DNA from: Flavobacterium psychrophilum
Lineage (GTDB): Bacteria > Bacteroidota > Bacteroidia > Flavobacteriales > Flavobacteriaceae
Reading direction: 5' to 3'
Length of the DNA: 64,000 nt
NCBI GenBank assembly: GCA_001708385.1
Contig: CP012388.1
Coordinates: 1,240,001 to 1,304,000 of the forward strand
Shown here: positions 8,285 to 15,399 of the stretch, piece after piece
Position numbering within the stretch: position 1 is the stretch's first letter
Layout: each line of letters opens with the position of its first letter
Program-made: the position numbers and the translations under genes
The notes under the pieces: generated by a model
Database searches by the model: none
Seen by the model: only the letters and a program-made list of their open reading frames with translations
What the model was told of the DNA's origin: nothing

Positions 8285-8569
8285 ATGGAAATAAAAGACA
8301 ACGAATTTTCAAGACAGTTTGAAACTACCGCAGACGGCAAATTGCTGTCTATAGAATATTCTGTACAGGAGCGTAAATTATTCCTTACCAAAGTAAATCT
8401 TCCTGAAGGTTTTGATAACGAAGCGCTTTTACATGAGTTTATCAAAACCATTTTGGATGCAGCTGAAGAAAAACGCCAGAGAGTAGTACCTACCCACCCT
8501 AAAGTAGCTGCATTCTTCAGGAAAAACCCGAAGTACAAAGAAATGCTTCCTCCGGGAATACGGCTATAA
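8285..8569 (+). CDS. Short GNAT-like N-acetyltransferase (YjdJ/CG type)
   Basis: This 94-residue protein matches the short GNAT family of predicted acetyltransferases (Acetyltransf_CG type). Visible features are the N-terminal strand FETTADGKLLSIEYSVQERK, a strand/helix with LLHEFIKTILDAAEEKR, and the C-terminal signature VVPTHPKVAAFFRKNPKY, in which a Cys is often found at the His position. It is far smaller than a full GNAT domain, as is normal for this group. It is the middle gene of a run with 2 bases before it and none after it. The substrate is unknown. Confidence 0.85.
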   Translation: MEIKDNEFSRQFETTADGKLLSIEYSVQERKLFLTKVNLPEGFDNEALLHEFIKTILDAAEEKRQRVVPTHPKVAAFFRKNPKYKEMLPPGIRL

Positions 8570-9205
8570 ATGACAGGCAATTCTTGTCCGCTATGCAGTG
8601 GAAATTCAACACATTACCATACATTCAGGCAGAGGGTGTTTTTACAATGTGCTTTCTGCCTTTCTGTTTTTACACATCCCGATCATTACCTTTCCCCAGC
8701 AGAGGAACAGGCACATTACGAATGCCATGTAAATAATCCGGATGACCTTCGTTATCAGAAATTTGTAAGCCCTATTACCAATAGTATACTTAAGGATTTC
8801 AGCACAACAGATAAAGGACTTGATTTTGGTTCAGGTACAGGATCGCCCATCGTGAAAGTCTTAGAGTATAATGGTTATGATATCAGTCAATATGATCTTT
8901 ACTTTCATAATGACATTGAAAAACTAGATCAAAAATACAACTACATAGCTTGCAGTGAAGTAGCAGAACATTTTAAAGAGCCTCATAAAGAGTTTGGCCT
9001 TCTGAGAAACGTGCTTCTGCCGGATGGCAAACTCTACCTGATGACGGAAATGTTTGATGAAAACCGTGATTTTGAATCGTGGTATTATAAAACTGACCCA
9101 ACCCATGTTTTCCTATATCACGCAAAAGCTTTTGAATGGATAAAAGAAAATTTTGGTTTTAAAAATGTAATTATAGACAAGAGGCTTATAACCCTGGAAT
9201 TATAA
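8570..9205 (+). CDS. Class I SAM-dependent methyltransferase with N-terminal zinc-ribbon-like motif
   Basis: This 211-residue protein begins with a CxxC...CxxC motif (Cys6, Cys9, Cys27, Cys30) typical of zinc-binding methyltransferase N-domains. A class I SAM-binding motif follows in GLDFGSGTGSP. The acidic loop DLYFHNDIEKLDQKYNYIAC and the post-motif EVAEHFKEPHKEFGLL fit methyltransferases of the type 11/23 group. The start ATG directly follows the previous stop codon, so it is translationally coupled. The substrate is unknown; small molecules or sugars are typical of this type. Confidence 0.88.
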   Translation: MTGNSCPLCSGNSTHYHTFRQRVFLQCAFCLSVFTHPDHYLSPAEEQAHYECHVNNPDDLRYQKFVSPITNSILKDFSTTDKGLDFGSGTGSPIVKVLEYNGYDISQYDLYFHNDIEKLDQKYNYIACSEVAEHFKEPHKEFGLLRNVLLPDGKLYLMTEMFDENRDFESWYYKTDPTHVFLYHAKAFEWIKENFGFKNVIIDKRLITLEL

Positions 9206-9235
9206 ACTGTAAAGAACTCAAACAACACCTACACA

Positions 9236-9769
9236 ATGAAATTTGATAAAATAATAGTATCTGAAAATGCTTTTAACAGCACCGAAATACAAGATGTAAT
9301 TAATTCTAATATTTCTGTTGTAAACCTTATGCGCGAAGAAGGGGTAAATGATGAAGACATTCATGAAGACGCCCTGCTTAGCTATTACCTGGATTATTAT
9401 ACCACTCAGGTTAACACCGATGGCTTTGCGCAATTTGTTTACAATTCTAAGTGGACAGAGGATTTAAACATTATTTTGGAAAAAGCATTTGAGAAAGTTG
9501 GGTCGCAAAAACACCTGGATTTCTTTTTAGCACAAACCGAAAAGATCGATGCACTTACCCGCAAAGAATTTGACGGTTTTATGGATCAGGAATTTGGAAA
9601 AAGCCCTGTTAAAGCGCTAATTGATGACGACTATTATTTTGAAATTGAGGAAGGGCTTGTTGCACTTAATGCTTCGTTTCTTAGAAATCACCCCGACCTT
9701 AAAGTGCTATCTGTTGATGACATATATGCAGAACTTGAAAAGTTTATAGGCAAAGAGATTCAGAAATAA
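9236..9769 (+). CDS. DMP19-like (DUF4375) protein
   Basis: This 177-residue acidic protein resembles the DMP19/DUF4375 family in the segment LLSYYLDYYTTQVNTDGFAQ and FVYNSKW, the conserved hydrophobic-aromatic core. Neisseria DMP19 has been described as a DNA mimic that blocks a transcription factor; whether this homologue does so is unknown. The protein is rich in Asp/Glu, including a DDDYYFEIEEG patch. It lies 30 bases after the methyltransferase gene and is followed by a perfect palindromic terminator, so it may be the last gene of that run. The family call is moderately confident. Confidence 0.7.
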   Translation: MKFDKIIVSENAFNSTEIQDVINSNISVVNLMREEGVNDEDIHEDALLSYYLDYYTTQVNTDGFAQFVYNSKWTEDLNIILEKAFEKVGSQKHLDFFLAQTEKIDALTRKEFDGFMDQEFGKSPVKALIDDDYYFEIEEGLVALNASFLRNHPDLKVLSVDDIYAELEKFIGKEIQK

Positions 9770-9790
9770 ATATTAAAAAAATATCTAAAG

Positions 9791-9816
9791 ACACCGCTAA
9801 TTAGCGGTGTTTTTTA
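9791..9816 (+). terminator. Intrinsic terminator
   Basis: The perfect palindrome ACACCGCTAATTAGCGGTGT (9791-9810) is followed by a T run. A copy with one base changed terminates the surface-protein cluster at 13345-13371. Confidence 0.9.
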
Positions 9817-10071
9817 TGTATATATTGTTTCTTAGACAAAACATTGTTACGGGAAATCCGCACTTTTTCAATTATCACAAAAACAACACTTTTTGTGATA
9901 CTTGTTTTTTAAATAAATAGACCCTTACAATCATTAACCATATCGAGTTTTAATCTATTTTTCAAATAATCAGATATTTACTATATAAATAACACTAAAA
10001 AATCCTAAAATATTATCGATTTAAAAATGATTTAGCTTTATAACAATTAAATCAACCAAATCATTTTTATT
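9817..10071 (+). promoter_or_regulatory. AT-rich control region with two inverted repeats
   Basis: This gap holds no gene. An 11-bp perfect inverted repeat, TATCACAAAAA (9873-9883) and TTTTTGTGATA (9890-9900), is separated by CAACAC. A second, AAAAATGATTT (10023-10033) and AAATCATTTTT (10058-10068), lies directly before the ATG at 10072, so the mRNA leader could fold. No clear TAnnTTTG box with correct spacing was found; TAGCTTTA at about 10033 is a weak candidate. Confidence 0.4.
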
Positions 10072-10839
10072 ATGAAAAAACAAATTTACACATTAGCATT
10101 TGCACTTTGCGTATCGTTAGGTTATTCTCAAAATAGCGACCCGTGGCCAACTAACGGCTATGTAGGTATTGGCACCTGGACGCCAAACTATATATTGGAT
10201 GTCGTTGACACACACTCTCTTGCCCCTACAAGCATTCCGGTAAATGTTTCGTTTCATGGCAATAGAATTCAGAATGGAAGACTTGCTGTAAGTAGCGGCC
10301 TCTTAACCCAGGTGTATAGCCATGGCAGTATTGCTACAAGACTACAGTCTGTCGTTGCTAATTCTGATCGCGCTTATATGGATTTTAATGCTATTGCAAC
10401 ACGAAATACGGGAACCTCTGCTGTATTATTTGGTATTAAAAATACAGAACTCATGAGAATCAATGTGGACGGAAAAGTTAGAATAAGCTCAAATAGCGAT
10501 TTAGGAACCCCTGACGGCTATAAACTTTTTGTTGAAGACGGAATTCTTACAGAGAAGGTAAAAGTTGCTGTAAAAACCACCTCCAACTGGGCAGATTATG
10601 TTTTCGCAGAAGACTACAAACTTATGCCCCTTAACGAAGTAGAAAAATTCACAAAGGAAAACAAACATTTACCCAACGTGCCATCTGCAAAGGAAATGAC
10701 TATTAATGGTCTCGACGTGGCTCAAATGGACTCGAAACTTATGGAGAAAGTAGAAGAACTTACTCTTTACCTGATCGAGCAAAACAAACAGATAGAATTG
10801 CTTAAGGCTGAAGTTGAAAATTTAAAAAAGAAAAACTAG
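10072..10839 (+). CDS. Secreted GIGT-motif protein with C-terminal tail-fibre-like coiled coil (paralogue 1)
   Basis: This 255-residue protein has a signal peptide (MKKQIYTLAFALCVSLGYSQ) and a short VGIGTWTPNYILDV motif typical of Bacteroidota surface proteins that annotate as tail-fibre-like. The centre is beta-rich. The C-terminal 90 residues carry the conserved module WADYVFAEDYKLMPLNEVEK, HLPNVPSA, GLDVAQMD and KVEELTLYLIEQNKQ, ending in a coiled coil. The C-terminal region resembles the chaperone/trimerisation part of phage tail fibres, but there is no phage context here. It is 19 bases before a paralogue. The role is probably structural or adhesive at the cell surface; this is inference. 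Confidence 0.75.
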   Translation: MKKQIYTLAFALCVSLGYSQNSDPWPTNGYVGIGTWTPNYILDVVDTHSLAPTSIPVNVSFHGNRIQNGRLAVSSGLLTQVYSHGSIATRLQSVVANSDRAYMDFNAIATRNTGTSAVLFGIKNTELMRINVDGKVRISSNSDLGTPDGYKLFVEDGILTEKVKVAVKTTSNWADYVFAEDYKLMPLNEVEKFTKENKHLPNVPSAKEMTINGLDVAQMDSKLMEKVEELTLYLIEQNKQIELLKAEVENLKKKN

Positions 10840-10858
10840 GTCTCTAAACATTCTACTT

Positions 10859-11671
10859 ATGAAAAAATCAATTATAACCCTTTCATTTGCAATGTTTGCA
10901 ACGATAGGATATTCTCAACTGGGAGGTCCAACACCCAACGTATTTCCTGCAACCGGAAATGTAGGCTTAGGCACATCAACTCCCGCTTATAAATTACAGG
11001 TAGCAAGTTCTAATGGCCTGGAACTAATTGGCAATTATACTGAAACTGCCGCCGCAATAGGTAAGTTCATAGACACATCTTTACATTTTCAGGCTTTAGG
11101 TTATTCGACCGGTGGCAGATTTGAAACTGTCAACAGGGCTTTCAGGCTCCAGATGATGGAAAGAAGCAGCATCAAAACCGGTTTTATTGAATTTAGTAAA
11201 CCGGCGACTGCAAATACAGCCATTGCCGCGCTCTCTTTTGGAAGCAACGACGTAGAACTTATGCGTATAAACGAAAATGGTAAAGTTAGAATAGGTAACG
11301 GTGGAAGTGATCTCAGAACACCGGACGGTTATAAACTTTTTGTGGAAGATGGAATACTTACCGAAAAAGTAAAAGTAGCTGTAAAAACAACCGCTAACTG
11401 GGCTGATTATGTTTTTAACGATAACTACAAGCTAATGCCTCTCAAAGAAGTAGAACAATTTACGAAAGCTAACAGGCATTTGCCTAACGTGCCATCTGCT
11501 CTGGAAATGACTGAAAACGGACTTGATGTTGCCAAAATGGATGCAAAACTACTTGAAAAAGTAGAAGAACTCACATTGTACCTTATTGAACAAAACAAGG
11601 CAAACGAAAAACAGGCATTAGAAATTGAAGAATTAAAGGCAATGGTGAAATTATTAGCTGACAAAAAATAA
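10859..11671 (+). CDS. Secreted GIGT-motif protein with C-terminal tail-fibre-like coiled coil (paralogue 2)
   Basis: This 270-residue paralogue of the preceding protein shares the signal peptide style (MKKSIITLSFAMFATIGYSQ), the NVGLGTSTPAYKLQV motif and a nearly identical C-terminal module from ELMRINENGKVRI onward (TPDGYKLFVEDGILTEKVKV, NWADYVF, EELTLYLIEQNK). The centre differs. The C-terminus has a longer coiled coil (EKQALEIEELKAMVKLLAD). The pattern suggests a tandem duplication in which the C-terminal assembly module is conserved while the exposed beta part diverges. It is followed 7 bases later by a T9SS cargo gene, probably the same operon. Confidence 0.75.
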   Translation: MKKSIITLSFAMFATIGYSQLGGPTPNVFPATGNVGLGTSTPAYKLQVASSNGLELIGNYTETAAAIGKFIDTSLHFQALGYSTGGRFETVNRAFRLQMMERSSIKTGFIEFSKPATANTAIAALSFGSNDVELMRINENGKVRIGNGGSDLRTPDGYKLFVEDGILTEKVKVAVKTTANWADYVFNDNYKLMPLKEVEQFTKANRHLPNVPSALEMTENGLDVAKMDAKLLEKVEELTLYLIEQNKANEKQALEIEELKAMVKLLADKK

Positions 11672-11678
11672 TAGTATT

Positions 11679-13322
11679 ATGAAACAAATATATATTTACT
11701 TTTCCCTGCTACTTATTAGCGCGGGTGGCTTCGCACAGGGAGAAAATAACAATTGGTATTTTGGCGATAACGCTGCATTAAATTTTGCAACTAATCCTCC
11801 CACAAGCCTAACCAACAGCCAAATGACTCAATTTGAAGGGGTAGCTTCTATAAGCAATTCAAATGGACAGTTACTGTTTTATACCGATGGTATGACAATA
11901 TGGGGAGCCAATCATTTACCGATGCCCAACACCGGTGATCTTACAGGAGATTATTCTACAACACAATCTGCTTTGATAGTGCCTCACCCTGCTAATTCTA
12001 ACCTGTATTACGTATTCACACTTCCTGCTTCCGACGAAATTTCACCCGGAGTACTTTCATACTCAGTTGTCGACTTAACATTAAATGGAGGTTTCGGAGA
12101 TGTATTGCCAAACCAGAAAAATATACCATTACTGGATGAAAATGGTAATACGTTTGACAACACCTCTGAAGGCATCACATCTGCGGTTAACAGCAATCAG
12201 AATGGGTACTGGGTGCTATTCCCTATAGGCAATACGCTTTATAGTTATCCCGTTACCGCAGCCGGATTTTCAAATACTCCGGTTACAAGCGCAATGACCT
12301 TGCAGGCAGCTCCAATTGATGGAACATCTCATATACGTGTATCCCCTGATAACTCAAGAGTAGCTATCTCTAAAATTGGTACTCCAAGAAGATTTAGAAT
12401 CTACAATTTTAATAATGCTACAGGACAGGTAAATACTTCTTACGAATTTGCTGTTGATAACGCTCTTATATATACGTCGGAGTTTTCCGGCAATAGCAAT
12501 GTAGCGTATGCGAACAGCCCGTTTGGTACACTTTATGTATTTGACCTTGTAAATTTGCAGGTAAGGATTGTGAATCAAAATCTAAGATGGGGTACATTAC
12601 AGCGAACAAAGTTCAATGAAATTTTTGTGCCTCATGGTAACTTCAATTCACTAAATGATGGATCCGCATTTATATCACGTATAACGAATATTGATAGCTA
12701 TGCAAACAGTGTAATAAATTTAAATTATCTTACACTTAGTGCGGGCTTGGGTCAGTTAGGCTTACCACAAACGATAACGGCTTTACCAAAGCCAGACTGC
12801 CCTAACAATATAACCCTGAGTACTCCCGAAACAAACACTTCGTTCACTTATAAGTATCTGGTTAGTATTACTGCAAACAATAACTATCAGACTTCGGCAG
12901 GACAAAACATTAATTTTAAAGCTGGAGAATTTATTCTACTACAACCAAATACGGAAATTAAAACTGGCAGTGTATTTGTAGCTGAGATTGAGGCTTGTAA
13001 TTCATTTGCGCCGAAATCGTCAACAGGTCCAAAAATTAACGCTCCGGGTAAATTCAGTTTAATTGTTGATGAGGATGACGAAGCAAGCCTTCAGGTATAT
13101 CCAAACCCAGCTAAAGAACTGGTAAATATCACTATGGAAAACACTACGCTACAATCTGTCACTGTTATAGGAATTGACGGTAAAACAGTGCTAAATGTAA
13201 ACGTACCTGTTAATGATGGTAATTATCCTCTTAATATTAGCTCACTTCCGTCGGGTGTGTATATTCTAAATATAACAACACAGAGTGGAAAAGTTATTAG
13301 CAAAAAGCTAATGGTTCAATAA
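11679..13322 (+). CDS. T9SS type A sorting-domain surface protein with beta-propeller-like N-region
   Basis: This 547-residue protein has a signal peptide (MKQIYIYFSLLLISAGGFAQ). The first 400 residues read like a secreted repeat/beta-propeller protein that starts NNWYFGDNAALNF, a common flavobacterial opening. The last 75 residues are a type IX secretion sorting domain: LQVYPNPAKELVNI, then IDGKTV, SSLPSGVYILNI and KKLMVQ at the very end. The protein is thus expected to cross the outer membrane by T9SS and be attached to the surface or released. No enzymatic motif is seen. It is the third gene of the GIGT cluster and ends at a bidirectional terminator. Confidence 0.85.
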   Translation: MKQIYIYFSLLLISAGGFAQGENNNWYFGDNAALNFATNPPTSLTNSQMTQFEGVASISNSNGQLLFYTDGMTIWGANHLPMPNTGDLTGDYSTTQSALIVPHPANSNLYYVFTLPASDEISPGVLSYSVVDLTLNGGFGDVLPNQKNIPLLDENGNTFDNTSEGITSAVNSNQNGYWVLFPIGNTLYSYPVTAAGFSNTPVTSAMTLQAAPIDGTSHIRVSPDNSRVAISKIGTPRRFRIYNFNNATGQVNTSYEFAVDNALIYTSEFSGNSNVAYANSPFGTLYVFDLVNLQVRIVNQNLRWGTLQRTKFNEIFVPHGNFNSLNDGSAFISRITNIDSYANSVINLNYLTLSAGLGQLGLPQTITALPKPDCPNNITLSTPETNTSFTYKYLVSITANNNYQTSAGQNINFKAGEFILLQPNTEIKTGSVFVAEIEACNSFAPKSSTGPKINAPGKFSLIVDEDDEASLQVYPNPAKELVNITMENTTLQSVTVIGIDGKTVLNVNVPVNDGNYPLNISSLPSGVYILNITTQSGKVISKKLMVQ

Positions 13323-13344
13323 ACCAACATGTTTTAAATAAACA

Positions 13345-13371
13345 AAAACACCGCTGATTAGCGGTGTTTTT
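13345..13371. terminator. Bidirectional terminator
   Basis: AAAACACCGCT (13345-13355), loop GATT, AGCGGTGTTTT (13360-13370), with A and T runs on both sides. It separates the convergent T9SS cargo gene and mtaB. The core differs by one base from the terminator at 9791. Confidence 0.9.
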
Positions 13372-14748
13372 TTATGCTGAAATATCTTTAAAGACACTTG
13401 TAGTAATAGCTTCTTCCTGCGGGTTTACAAACTCCATCCGTACCATACCATCTTCGTCAATAGTGGTAAGCTTTATTTCGTGAAGCGTGTTTACCAGTTC
13501 CGGATTCCAGGGCGTTTTTACTTTTACGTAATTCTCTGTAAATCCGTGAATATAACCTTCTTTGTTTTCACTTTCAAATAAAACGGTACGGGTAGTACCG
13601 AGCTGGCTCTCATAGAAAGCACGACGCTTTTTAACCGATAGCCCTCTTAGCATCTTGCTGCGTTTAGCACGAACATTAGCAGGAACCTCACCTGGCATAG
13701 AAGCCGCAGGCGTATTATCCCTTTCAGAATACGTAAATACGTGCAAGTAAGAGATTTCCATTTCGTTAAGGAAATTATACGTCTCAAGGAAATGTTCATC
13801 CGTCTCACCGGGGAAACCAACAATAACATCTACCCCAATACAGGCATGCGGCATAACCTCGTGTATCTTGTTAACGCGCTCGGTATATATTTCACGCAGG
13901 TAACGGCGGCGCATAAGTTTAAGTATATCGTTACTACCCGATTGCAACGGAATATGAAAGTGCGGCACAAATGTGCGGCTTTGCGATACAAATTGTATCG
14001 TTTCATTTTTAAGAAGGTTTGGCTCAATAGACGAAATACGCAAACGTTCTATTCCTTCTATTTTATCAAGCTCCTGAACAAGCTCGTAAAAAGTATGCTC
14101 ATGTTTCTTGTTACCAAACTCGCCTTTACCATAATCACCAATATTTACACCGGTAAGTACAATTTCTTTTATATTTTGCTGAGAGATCTCTTTAGCATTT
14201 TTAAGCACATTTTCCAGCGTATCGCTACGTGAAATACCACGTGCCAGTGGAATAGTACAATAGGTACATTTATAATCGCAGCCATCCTGCACTTTGAGGA
14301 AAGCACGTGTACGGTCGCCTATAGAATAACTGCCAACATAAAAATCGGCTTCCGATATTTCGCAGGAATGCACCTCGCCCATATCGTTTTTAGAAAGGTC
14401 GTTTATATAGTCGGTAATCTTAAATTTCTCTGTAGCGCCAAGTACAAGGTCTACGCCATCTACAGCCGCAAGCTCTTCGGGCTTAAGCTGGGCATAACAG
14501 CCAACAGCGGCAACAAATGCTTTATCGTTCTTTTTAAGTGCTTTTTTTACAATCTGCTTAAACTGCTTATCGGCGTTTTCTGTAACCGAGCAGGTGTTTA
14601 TTACATAAATATCCGCTGCTTCGTCTTCAAAATCAACACGGTCAAAACCGTCATCCTGAAAACTGCGGGCGATAGTAGATGTCTCTGAAAAGTTCAGTTT
14701 GCATCCTAACGTATAAAAAGCGACTTTTTTCCTGTTTTCCATAATCAT
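13372..14748 (-). CDS. mtaB: tRNA (N6-threonylcarbamoyladenosine-37-C2) methylthiotransferase MtaB
   Basis: This radical SAM enzyme adds a methylthio group to t6A37 of ANN-decoding tRNAs. The 458-residue protein has the three N-terminal UPF0004 cysteines (Cys16 in GCKLN, Cys53 in NTCSVT, Cys84 in VGCYAQ). It has the radical SAM CxxxCxxC at Cys157, Cys161 and Cys164 (DGCDYKCTYC), then the SSIEP and LQSGSNDILKLMRRRY motifs, and a C-terminal TRAM-like region. CKLN rather than the MiaB-type CQMN points to MtaB. A second ATG two codons downstream (MEN) is equally possible as the start. It is monocistronic and divergent from the toxin-antitoxin pair. Confidence 0.93.
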   Translation of the reverse strand: MIMENRKKVAFYTLGCKLNFSETSTIARSFQDDGFDRVDFEDEAADIYVINTCSVTENADKQFKQIVKKALKKNDKAFVAAVGCYAQLKPEELAAVDGVDLVLGATEKFKITDYINDLSKNDMGEVHSCEISEADFYVGSYSIGDRTRAFLKVQDGCDYKCTYCTIPLARGISRSDTLENVLKNAKEISQQNIKEIVLTGVNIGDYGKGEFGNKKHEHTFYELVQELDKIEGIERLRISSIEPNLLKNETIQFVSQSRTFVPHFHIPLQSGSNDILKLMRRRYLREIYTERVNKIHEVMPHACIGVDVIVGFPGETDEHFLETYNFLNEMEISYLHVFTYSERDNTPAASMPGEVPANVRAKRSKMLRGLSVKKRRAFYESQLGTTRTVLFESENKEGYIHGFTENYVKVKTPWNPELVNTLHEIKLTTIDEDGMVRMEFVNPQEEAITTSVFKDISA

Positions 14749-14777
14749 AAGCTAGTAGAAGCTTCCAAATAAGCCTG

Positions 14778-14785
14778 CAAATTTA
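14778..14785 (-). promoter_or_regulatory. Probable -7 box for mtaB
   Basis: The minus strand reads TAAATTTG, a perfect TAnnTTTG match 30 bases upstream of the mtaB start. Confidence 0.5.
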
Positions 14786-14815
14786 CATACAATTTACCAG
14801 TAAATAAAATAAGCA

Positions 14816-14838
14816 ATTGATTATATTTGTAAATCAAT
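14816..14838 (+). promoter_or_regulatory. Toxin-antitoxin promoter with overlapping inverted repeat
   Basis: TATATTTG at 14822-14829 matches the -7 consensus. It lies inside an inverted repeat ATTGATT (14816-14822) and AATCAAT (14832-14838), so a bound antitoxin could block RNA polymerase, as in other type II systems. The start codon is at 14854. Confidence 0.5.
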
Positions 14839-14853
14839 ACAAAGGCAAACGTT

Positions 14854-15117
14854 ATGCAATCTGTTCAACTGCAAAAAGATAAACTAGACCTGATTGAGTG
14901 GATAACCCAATTAGAAGATCCTGCTATGATCCAAAAGATCAAACAAATTATGATTGAGGAGGATAATTATGGTTTTAGCTTATCTGATGAACAGAAATTA
15001 ATTCTTGAAGAAGGAACAGAAAAATATATATCAGGAGAAGAACGTGCCTATTCATGGGAAGAGATAAAAAACAGCAGTGCGCAATTAAAGAAACTCATTA
15101 ATGAGAAAAAAGCATAA
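14854..15117 (+). CDS. Type II antitoxin
   Basis: This 87-residue protein is the first gene of a two-gene toxin-antitoxin module. The C-terminal half (LSDEQKLILEEGTEKYISGE then YSWEEIKNSSAQLKKLINEK) resembles the small addiction-module antitoxins that precede ParE/RelE toxins, with the W-E-E-(I/V)-K motif as toxin-binding tail. The N-terminal half is helical and could form the dimer; it is not a recognisable HTH or ribbon-helix-helix. It overlaps the toxin gene by 17 bases. It has a promoter with an inverted repeat across the -7 box. The pairing makes the call fairly strong; the family assignment is less so. Confidence 0.75.
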   Translation: MQSVQLQKDKLDLIEWITQLEDPAMIQKIKQIMIEEDNYGFSLSDEQKLILEEGTEKYISGEERAYSWEEIKNSSAQLKKLINEKKA

Positions 15118-15397
15118 GCTTATTTACATTTCAAGATCGCACAAATGCATTTTAACCGCCTTTGAATATTATGAATCTGCCCAGAAAGATCTTGGCGACT
15201 ATTTTCTTTCTTCGTTAGAAGAATGTATAGTTTCAATAGATACATATCCCGAAATTTACAAGCTTATATACAAAACATACAGGCAGGCAAAAATTAAACG
15301 GTTTCCGTATGTTGTAATTTTCAGGCTTAATGAAGATGAAATTATAATTGAAAATGTTTTCAACACGTATCAAAACCCAACCAAAAAAACGAAATAG
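15101..15397 (+). CDS. Type II toxin of the ParE/RelE superfamily
   Basis: This 98-residue basic protein fits the ParE/RelE fold. There are helices at FEYYESAQKDLGDYFLSSLEE, the typical IDTYPEIYKLIYKTYRQAKI stretch, and the strand KRFPYVVIFRLNEDEIIIEN ending in VFNTYQNP. The start overlaps the antitoxin stop by 17 bases, which fits translational coupling. The superfamily includes gyrase poisons (ParE) and ribosome-dependent mRNases (RelE); the sequence does not tell which. Three bases after its stop, the next gene begins at a TTG, so the substrate-binding lipoprotein may be read from the same transcript. Confidence 0.85.
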   Translation: MRKKHKLIYISRSHKCILTAFEYYESAQKDLGDYFLSSLEECIVSIDTYPEIYKLIYKTYRQAKIKRFPYVVIFRLNEDEIIIENVFNTYQNPTKKTK

Positions 15398-15399
15398 CT

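Noticed and set aside
9817-10071. tRNA or riboswitch in the gap
   Set aside because: No cloverleaf or known riboswitch motif was seen; only two inverted repeats.
10072-11671. Prophage tail-fibre genes
   Set aside because: The tail-fibre-like C-terminus is common in Bacteroidota secreted proteins, and there are signal peptides but no capsid, terminase or integrase genes.
13647-14688. Antisense frames across mtaB
   Set aside because: They are shadows of a strongly motif-bearing gene, with no recognisable products.
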